Of a stretch of DNA of 64,000 nucleotides, positions 55,687 to 64,000 are shown in pieces. The notes under the pieces were generated by a model. It was not told the DNA's origin and did no database searches. It saw only the letters and a program-made list of their open reading frames with translations. The position numbers and the translations under genes are program-made. Origin of the DNA: Morinoia aosen (Eukaryota > Arthropoda > Malacostraca > Amphipoda > Talitridae); contig CM059570.1 in NCBI GenBank assembly GCA_030386875.1, positions 37,191,422-37,255,421 on the forward strand, read 5' to 3'. Numbering within the stretch: position 1 is the first letter of the stretch; each line of letters starts with the position of its first letter.

Positions 55687-56916
55687 CGCAGGCGCTCGTT
55701 GATGAGGCAGATGGGCGCTCGTTGATGAGGCAGATGGGCGCTCGTTGATGGGGCAGATGGGCGCTCGTTGATGGGGCAGATGGGCGCTCGTTGATGGGGC
55801 AGATGGGCGCTCGTTGATGGGGCAGATGGGCGCTCGTTGATGGGGCAGATGGGCGCTCGTTGATGAGGCAGATGGGCGCTCGTTGATGAGGCAGATGGGC
55901 GCTCGTTGATGGGGCAGATGGGCGCTCGTTGATGGGGCAGATGGGCGCTCGTTGATGGGGCAGATGGGCGCTCGTTGATGGGGCAGATGGGCGCTCGTTG
56001 ATGAGGCAGATGGGCGCTCGTTGATGAGGCAGATGGGCGCTCGTTGATGAGGCAGATGGGCGCTCGTTGATGAGGCAGATGGGCGCTCGTTGATGAGGCA
56101 GATGGGCGCTCGTTGATGAGGCAGATGGGCGCTCGTTGATGAGGCAGATGGGCGCTCGTTGATGAGGCAGATGGGCGCTCGTTGATGAGGCAGATGGGCG
56201 CTCGTTGATGAGGCAGATGGGCGCTCGTTGATGAGGCAGATGGGCGCTCGTTGATGAGGCAGATGGGCGCTCGTTGATGAGGCAGATGGGCGCTCGTTGA
56301 TGAGGCAGATGGGCGCTCGTTGATGAGGCAGATGGGCGCTCGTTGATGAGGCAGATGGGCGCTCGTTGATGAGGCAGATGGGCGCTCGTTGATGAGGCAG
56401 ATGGGCGCTCGTTGATGAGGCAGATGGGCGCTCGTTGATGAGGCAGATGGGCGCTCGTTGATGAGGCAGATGGGCGCTCGTTGATGAGGCAGATGGGCGC
56501 TCGTTGATGAGGCAGATGGGCGCTCGTTGATGAGGCAGATGGGCGCTCGTTGATGAGGCAGATGGGCGCTCGTTGATGAGGCAGATGGGCGCTCGTTGAT
56601 GAGGCAGATGGGCGCTCGTTGATGAGGCAGATGGGCGCTCGTTGATGAGGCAGATGGGCGCTCGTTGATGAGGCAGATGGGCGCTCGTTGATGAGGCAGA
56701 TGGGCGCTCGTTGATGAGGCAGATGGGCGCTCGTTGATGAGGCAGATGGGCGCTCGTTGATGAGGCAGATGGGCGCTCGTTGATGAGGCAGATGGGCGCT
56801 CGTTGATGAGGCAGATGGGCGCTCGTTGATGAGGCAGATGGGCGCTCGTTGATGAGGCAGATGGGCGCTCGTTGATGAGGCAGATGGGCGCTCGTTGATG
56901 AGGCAGATGGGCGCTC
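55687..56916. repeat. 23-bp minisatellite, about 53 copies
   Basis: The unit is GGGCGCTCGTTGATG(A/G)GGCAGAT, nearly perfect throughout. Two versions differ at one position (GATGAGG = A, GATGGGG = B). From the left the order is AA BBBBB AA BBBB and then A in the rest of the array. Because 23 is not a multiple of three and the minus-strand unit has no stop in any frame, a 475-codon open frame (57038-55611) arises by chance. It encodes a 23-residue repeat. Confidence 0.95.
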
Positions 56917-56919
56917 TTC

Positions 56920-57240
56920 GTATCTGGAGAAGTAGAAAAACGTTGTTCGCCTACAAAGATTATTTGCACATGAGCAAGGTTAGAGTATAAAACGTTCGTA
57001 ACCAGCATGAAAAGGGTAAGGGCACGAGTGCAGAACACAAGACTCGGTTTAGTTTCGTCGTTCGGAAACAGCTAACTTGGTTTAAGCACTTTTGTACGTT
57101 GTCTGGTTCTATACTGAAAGCATGTCGTAAAGAGGATGGTGGAAGCACGATGAATTTCGTTAGGCCAGAACGCATAGTGTGTTTATGATATCGTACGATG
57201 ATTAACATTGCAGTATATGAAGTTTGTTACTGTATTATGT
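56920..57240. other. Spacer between minisatellite and SINE
   Basis: Nothing recognised in this stretch. Confidence 0.35.
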
Positions 57241-57242
57241 GC

Positions 57243-57440
57243 TCGCGATAGCCATGTGGTAGAAGTTCTGCCGCCGTGCGGCAAGGACCCGGGTTCGAAA
57301 CTCGGCGCTGGCAGTGGCGATTTTCTCTGTAGGGTATAGGAGAAAAATTCCAAGGACAATACCCCACTCTACCCAGGTGTCTGAAATGGGTACCGGTCTT
57401 GACCGGGGGAAAGCGTCCTGGCGTTAGTTATAAGGCATTT
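57243..57440 (+). mobile_element. tRNA-derived SINE
   Basis: The first ~70 bp look like a decayed tRNA. An A-box-like TAGCCATGTGG lies at 57249-57259, a strong anticodon-arm-like stem (TGCCGC…GCGGCA) follows, and a B box GGGTTCGAAACTC lies at 57291-57303. A body follows with CTACCCAGGTGTCTGAAATGG-GTACC and an ACCGGTC…GACCGG hairpin. The 3' end is uncertain, and no clear TSD was found. It is a transcribed retroposon type and not a functional tRNA: the acceptor stem does not pair and no CCA-side discriminator context is seen. Confidence 0.7.
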
Positions 57441-57444
57441 GAAA

Positions 57445-59720
57445 ATCGAATGTACAAGTTGATATGCATCAGGCTTGATTGGAAATAAAGCATCCGTAGA
57501 TGCCTTCATTATTATTATGCTTTCGCTAGCACTAGGGTGTACGAAAGCGAGTTGGCGGCGTAAGAAACGCATGAATACCAATATGATGGCTGGGTGAAAA
57601 TAAAGGTCCGTTAAAGGATTAGCAATATGTTCTATCTTTTAACTTAAAAAGTTTGCTGCAGACTCTTTACAGAGACGCAATGTTAAAATTATCATTGTTC
57701 AGTACAAAACGGCACATGAGGGAGAGACGTTTCAAGATGTCTTGTTATCGCGGAGTCTGAGTCTAGCCTTGTAATTCAGGTACTAAGTCTGTAAAGAATT
57801 TCAAATACATCTATGCTCGAGATGTTCGATTTACTAGGCATGGAAGTATTGCGGGGAAGTAAAGGCTTCGTAAACGCGACAAAGGAGTTTAGCAGTAATG
57901 TAGTATTATTAAGAATGTAATTGAAGTAATTAGTGAAGCACAGGTGGTGAGAAACGTAGTTCAATCCGAAGTTTGAGGGAAACTAAATTTGAGGATGTAG
58001 TGGGTGTTGAGGACGAGTGTAGCAGTGAAGTGGAAATAGCAGTTGTGTAATAAGAATCTTTTCTTTAAGTCGAACGAAACTTAAAAAGTTGAATATTTAG
58101 CTCAGGGGGCCGCATTCTGGAGAAAAGAGAACGTCTAGAAAAATCGCTTATTTTCCTAGTGGTAGGGATGCCAAAACGCCAGGTCATTTTCGTGTTTGAA
58201 AGCGTCTGATCACTGAAGTCGAATCGATGATATAAAAAGGGAAAGTTAAATTATTGTGTTGCAGGTGAAGGAAATGTAAGGAACAACCAAGCGTAGCGGT
58301 AAAAAAATAATGTTAATTTACGAATTTAGTCGAAAAACTATTTATGCTATTATAAACTACAGAATATGAAGTCGCCCACAAGGTTTTGCCGACATTCTGA
58401 CGAAGGATGTAGTGCGCGGGTGCTGAAGGCTCAAGATTTCCAGGAACATTTTAGAATTTTACGTATAGTTTCAACGTTTTTCAGCGTAGTTTTTCAAAAA
58501 TCGTAACGAAACCGAATTAAATTTAGCAGGATGCGTTAACGTGACCAACTTTTAAAATAATATTAAATTTGTTCGAGACAAAACTATGATATTTAATATT
58601 TCGGAAAAACGGCCCAACTACATTTTCTAAGCACAGTAATTCCTTCCACAAGAAGCCATACTGTGGTATGAGATTTTACGTTCGAGAGAACAGGGGAGTT
58701 TTGGTGAATTCGATTAATATAAAATTCAGCCACGCGACTTTATCTCAGGAGGCGCAAGCAACATTTGATTTTAGTACTAAAATCGCAACTAAAATTTTGT
58801 AAATTTGACGAGGACAGCTTCATGACGTAATGGGAAGAGTTATAGTGCTTGACATATGGATGCACCCGAGGAGGAAATAGTAGCGTATATTTGGCAAGTC
58901 CAGCAATACAATAATCATGGCATACAATTCATAGAAGCTATAAGAAATATTTAATGTTCTAGCACAATAAAAAAAAATAATGGAAGAACTACGGTATTGT
59001 ATCAATTCTTTAGTTTTTGAATCCTTTGAGAAGAATGGCAGTGACAAAATCTGACGATATAGAGGGTGAAAAGGAGTCGGCCGACCATTTGACGGAAGAT
59101 TAAATTTCGTACGAAACGTCTAGTCTAAATCGAGATGTTTGCAAAAGGCATTTCATACGGCGTTCAGAACTGCCAAGTTCTAAAGTTTGGTAAAGATTCA
59201 ATCGCTAGTCTAGCGTTTTAGTGTTAGCTGCGGAAAGAACATATCAATGAAATTTCACCTCATCCTCGGGATCGAATGTTAAGGTTGCTTTCAATATAGT
59301 TCAACTTTTGTCAAGTTTGTAGAACTTCACAGGAATAGTTTGCGGCATGCTAGCACACGGCGTTATGCATTGTCAAACGCGGGCAGAAATGCGGGCTAGT
59401 TTAAAAAAGTTGGCTAGGAGGGAGAATAGGGCTAGTAGTAATTAAAGTTTTTCAGTCGAAGTTTGATTCAACAAAACTTACAATAAGCTTCGATCCAAGG
59501 TAAATGTTTCTAACTTCCCGTAAGGATCCACACATTCGGTAGGCAAATATTGAACTGTTGAAAGGCACTACAGCGTTTCGCTGAAGGGATGGGTGCAAGA
59601 GGGAATATGGAACGAGATTATTTAGTCAGGGAGATTGTGCGTTCATTAAATGTAGTTCACAGTTTAACGTTAATAAAGCAAGATTAAGTACGAGATAAAT
59701 TAACTCTTGAGCATGAGTAG
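57445..59720. other. Spacer, nothing recognised
   Basis: Moderately AT-rich, with no supported gene, RNA or element. Several short open frames lack motifs or splice context. Confidence 0.35.
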
Positions 59721-59872
59721 GTAGTGCTCGTTTGGGATTAAATTTACGAATCGGCAGTAGTCGAAAAGCGCGCATGAGTTTAGGCACAGAGATCAGGACG
59801 ATACAGGATGAATCCGAATGTAATAAGTTCAGAGAACACGGCGCAAACATCACTCTTCCTACCAAATTGCAG

Positions 59873-60055
59873 GCGATTAAAGAAATGAAATCCAACGGAA
59901 GATACATTCATGCGAGTGCAAGTAACGTAGATTATTATCAAACATTTAAACTGCGACGTGAGCCACCGGTGGTACACGGAGGTTATTATCACAATGCTGG
60001 TGACCGACCAGTAATTCCAAATGCAATTGTCAAATATTTTATAAATTCTAAATGA
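59873..60055 (+). CDS. Possible terminal exon, unrecognised
   Basis: The acceptor-like AAATTGCAG ends at 59872. The frame AIKEMKSNGRYIHASASNVDYYQ… stays open for about 60 codons to a TGA at 60053-60055. It belongs to a longer open frame starting at 59732. Its composition is somewhat coding-like, with Tyr/His-rich stretches. No family, upstream exon or poly(A) signal close by was identified. Confidence 0.25.
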   Translation, partial: AIKEMKSNGRYIHASASNVDYYQTFKLRREPPVVHGGYYHNAGDRPVIPNAIVKYFINSK

Positions 60056-60059
60056 AGGC

Positions 60060-60384
60060 AGGCTCAATTATGTTTTGATTTTCCTAAATCTTTTCTACAA
60101 TCTATTTTAAATTTCAGTTGGGTGTTGAACTTGAATTTTAGTGGTCGCAGTCAAAGTGTTTGGAATAAATCAGGAAATCTAGTACGTTTCGTACTAAATG
60201 TCAAAAACAAGGAAGACGCAATAATGTAATCGCTGAAAACGTTTGGTATAACTACATGGCCTGCGTACGGTATTCACGTAACAGAATGCGTGCGAAGAGA
60301 TGCAATTGTGACTAGCCCATGGACCGGTATTATTAGAAAATCGTAGGAAAGACACGCAGAGTTCCGTGTAAAACCTATAACCAT
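60060..60384. other. Left flank of the satellite
   Basis: Nothing recognised. The satellite starts abruptly near 60388. Confidence 0.35.
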
Positions 60385-60387
60385 CTA

Positions 60388-63300
60388 CAATACGCGCCAC
60401 GCACCGACACGCGCCACGCACCGACACGCGCCACGCACCGAACACGCGCCATGCACCGAACACGCGCCACGCACCGAACACGCGCCACGCACCGAACACG
60501 CGCCACGCACCGAACATCGAACACCGAACACCGACACGCGCCACGCACCGAACACCGAACACCGACACGCGCCACGCACCGAACACCGAACAACGAACAC
60601 CGACACGCGCCACGCACCGAACACCGAACACCGACACGCGCCACGCACCGAACACCGAACACCGACACGCGCCACGCACCGAACACCGAACAACGAACAC
60701 CGACACGCGCCACGCACCGAACACCGAACACCGACACGCGCCACGCACCGAACACCGAACAACGAACACCGACACGCGCCACGCACCGAACACCGAACAA
60801 CGAACACCGACACGCGCCACGCACCGAACACCGAACACCGACACGCGCCACGCACCGAACACCGAACAACGAACACCGACACGCGCCACGCACCGAACAC
60901 CGAACACCGACACGCGCCACGCACCGAACACCGAACACCGACACGCGCCACGCACCGAACACCGAACACCGACACGCGCCACGCACCGAACACCGAACAC
61001 CGAACAACGAACACCGACACGCGCCACGCACCGAACACCGACACGCGCCACGCACCGAACACCGACACGCGCCACGCACCGAACACCGAACAACGAACAC
61101 CGACACGCGCCACGCACCGAACACCGACACGCGCCACGCACCGAACACCGAACACCGAACACCGACACGCGCCACGCACCGAACACCGAACACCGACACG
61201 CGCCACGCACCGAACACCGAACAACGAACACCGACACGCGCCACGCACCGACACGCGCCACGCGCCACGCACCGACACGCGCCACGCACCGAACACCGAA
61301 CACCGACACGCGCCACGCACCGAACACCGACACGCGCCACGCACCGAACACCGACACGCGCCACGCACCGAACACCGAACACCGAACACCGAACACCGAA
61401 CACCGAACACCGACACGCGCCACGCGCCACGCACCGAACACCGACACGCGCCACGCGCCACGCACCGAACACCGAACACCGAACACCGAACACCGAACAC
61501 CGAACACCGAACACCGAACACCGAACACCGAACACCGACACGCGCCACGCACCGAACACCGAACACCGAACACCGAACACCGAACACCGAACACCGAACA
61601 CCGAACACCGAACACCGAACACCGAACACCGAACACCGAACACCGAACACCGAACACCGAACACCGAACACCGAACACCGAACACCGAACACCGAACACC
61701 GAACACCGAACACCGAACACCGAACACCGAACACCGAACACCGAACACCGAACACCGAACACCGAACACCGAACACCGAACACCGAACACCGAACACCGA
61801 ACACCGAACACCGAACACCGAACACCGAACACCGAACACCGAACACCGAACACCGAACACCGAACACCGAACACCGAACACCGAACACCGAACACCGAAC
61901 ACCGAACACCGAACACCGAACACCGAACACCGAACACCGAACACCGAACACCGAACACCGAACACCGAACACCGAACACCGAACACCGAACACCGAACAC
62001 CGAACACCGAACACCGAACACCGAACACCGAACACCGAACACCGAACACCGAACACCGAACACCGAACACCGAACACCGAACACCGAACACCGAACACCG
62101 AACACCGAACACCGAACACCGAACACCGACGCGCGCCACGCACCGAACACCGAACACCGAACACCGAACACCGAACACCGAACACCGAACACCGACGCGC
62201 GCCACGCACCGAACACCGAACACCGAACACCGACGCGCGCCACGCACCGAACACCGAACACCGAACACCGACGCGCGCCACGCACCGAACACCGAACACC
62301 GAACACCGACGCGCGCCACGCACCGAACACCGAACACCGAACACCGACGCGCGCCACGCACCGAACACCGACGCGCGCCACGCACCGAACACCGACGCGC
62401 GCCACGCACCGAACACCGACGCGCGCCACGCACCGAACACCGACGCGCGCCACGCACCGAACACCGACGCGCGCCACGCACCGAACACCGACGCGCGCCA
62501 CGCACCGAACACCGACGCGCGCCACGCACCGAACACCGACGCGCGCCACGCACCGAACACCGACGCGCGCCACGCACCGAACACCGACGCGCGCCACGCA
62601 CCGAACACCGACGCGCGCCACGCACCGAACACCGACGCGCGCCACGCACCGAACACCGACGCGCGCCACGCACCGAACACCGACGCGCGCCACGCACCGA
62701 ACACCGACGCGCGCCACGCACCGAACACCGACGCGCGCCACGCACCGAACACCGACGCGCGCCACGCACCGAACACCGACGCGCGCCACGCACCGAACAC
62801 CGACGCGCGCCACGCACCGAACACCGACGCGCGCCTCGCACCGAACACCGACGCGCGCCACGCACCGAACACCGACGCGCGCCACGCACCGAACACCGAC
62901 GCGCGCCACGCACCGAACACCGACGCGCGCCACGCACCGAACACCGACGCGCGCCACGCACCGAACACCGACGCGCGCCACGCACCGAACACCGACGCGC
63001 GCCACGCACCGAACACCGACGCGCGCCACGCACCGAACACCGACGCGCGCCACGCACCGAACACCGACGCGCGCCACGCACCGAACACCGACGCGCGCCA
63101 CGCACCGAACACCGACGCGCGCCACGCACCGAACACCGACGCGCGCCACGCACCGAACACCGACGCGCGCCACGCACCGAGCACCGACGCGCGCCACGCA
63201 CCGAGCACCGACGCGCGCCACGCACCGAGCACCGACGCGCGCCACGCACCGAGCACCGACGCGCGCCACGCACCGAGCACCGACGCGCGCCACGCACCGA

Positions 63301-63713
63301 GCACCGACGCGCGCCACGCACCGAACACCGGCGCGCGCCACGCACCGACCACCGGCGCGCGCCACGCACCGAGCACCGACGCGCGCCACGCACCGAACAC
63401 CGGCGCGCGCCACGCACCGACCACCGGCGCGCGCCACGCACCGACCACCGGCGCGCGCCACGCACCGAACACCGACGCGCGCCACGCACCGAACACCGAC
63501 GCGCGCCACGCACCGAACACCGACGCGCGCCACGCACCGAACACCGACGCGCGCCACGCACCGAACACCGACGCGCGCCACGCACCGAACACCGACGCGC
63601 GCCACGCACCGAACACCGACGCGCGCCACGCACCGAACACCGACGCGCGCCACGCACCGAACACCGACGCGCGCCACGCACCGAACACCGACGCGCGCCA
63701 CGCACCGAACACT
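60388..63713. repeat. 3.3-kb GC-rich composite satellite of 17-bp and 7-bp modules
   Basis: All units are CACGCGCCACGCACCGA (17 bp, M17) followed by n copies of ACACCGA (7 bp, M7). About 60388-61560 holds mixed 17-, 24-, 31- and 38-bp units, some with the variant ACAACGA. About 61540-62130 is an almost pure run of about 80 M7 copies. About 62130-63705 is a regular 24-bp array (M17+M7), with M17 changed to start CGCGCGCC in place of CACGCGCC. A local patch of GAGCACC, GACCACC and CCGGCGC variants occurs at about 63180-63470. Few units contain a stop in any frame, so frames of over 1000 codons appear on both strands. These are by-products of the repeat. Confidence 0.95.
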
Positions 63714-64000
63714 ATTATGCGAACCCAATAATTCACGACGAGTACACATTGAGCGTGACGCACGTATTCATCAAAGAGGGCTCACGTTGCCCCAAAGTTA
63801 TGAATGAGAACCACACGAAACTTGAGAAAATGACCATCAAGCTTTGATGAAAGGCTAAAGTTTCAAAAGCACCGTAGACACTCATAGTTCCTTTAAGATC
63901 GGTGAAATACACGAGACTTAGGTTCCTTACCTCTAGCGATGTCAGCAGCTCAGGAGCGAAGAATCCGATAATCTTATGAAGGTCCTCTCAGCACTGGGGT
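63714..64000. other. Right flank of the satellite
   Basis: Ordinary-composition DNA with no recognised feature before the window ends. Confidence 0.35.

Noticed and set aside
55611-57038. A 475-codon minus-strand frame starting with a signal-peptide-like hydrophobic stretch
   Set aside because: Nearly all of it is the 23-bp minisatellite read through three frames. The hydrophobic start is a short unsupported extension, with no splice or promoter evidence.
57243-57313. A functional tRNA gene
   Set aside because: A and B boxes and one arm are visible, but the acceptor stem does not pair, the T stem has a mismatch, and a SINE body follows.
60388-63713. CRISPR-like repeat array
   Set aside because: There are no unique spacers. 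The variation is in module number, and the context is eukaryotic.
60194-63807. Five overlapping open frames of 1100-1190 codons on both strands over the satellite
   Set aside because: They are translations of the 7/17/24-bp modules, which lack stops. They overlap one another, have no non-repeat domain, and their ends match the satellite borders.

Overview
The window is animal nuclear DNA, most likely from an arthropod. It is AT-rich, gene-poor and packed with transposable elements. Several signs point to an arthropod: a degenerate TTAGG-like minisatellite (the arthropod telomere motif is TTAGG), a Penelope-like element, RNase H-bearing LINEs, and a LINE tail that resembles ones I know from crustacean and chelicerate genomes. 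The species cannot be settled from the sequence. A malacostracan crustacean is a weak guess. No bacterial feature, CRISPR array or rRNA is visible.

Layout. 0-6.2 kb: two LINE remnants on the minus strand, each split by a DNA transposon whose target-site duplication (TSD) is intact. One insertion is a 1.24-kb TTAA-flanked element, the other a 547-bp MITE flanked by 8 bp. 6.2-12.8 kb: AT-rich spacer, a decayed reverse-transcriptase tail and a second, cleaner LINE copy. 12.9-17 kb: a cluster of the same MITE family, one nested in another. 17-29 kb: spacer with copies of a ~360-bp SINE-like repeat, a Penelope remnant, a mariner remnant, the TTAGG-like array and two small exon candidates. 29.7-39.1 kb: the main object, one uninterrupted 3132-codon frame for a Helitron-like Rep/helicase. 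39-50 kb: a ~1.3-kb tandem duplication, many SINE-like copies, another LINE tail and a strong hairpin. 53.1-54.8 kb: a minus-strand gene with four phase-consistent exons and no recognised family. 55.7-56.9 kb: a 23-bp minisatellite. 57.2 kb: a tRNA-derived SINE. 60.4-63.7 kb: a GC-rich satellite built from 17-bp and 7-bp modules.

Main result. The Helitron-like protein carries six CCHC zinc knuckles, an HUH motif, a two-tyrosine motif and a PIF1-type helicase. Beyond the helicase it has a probable GIY-YIG nuclease domain and a sequence that fits a ubiquitin-interacting motif. A weak resemblance to a ubiquitin-protease fold lies before the Rep domain. I do not know this combination from described Helitrons. 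The frame has no stop or frameshift, and its base composition is visibly richer in GC than the flanks. This suggests a recent arrival or continued selection, unlike every other element here, all of which look decayed, truncated or non-autonomous.
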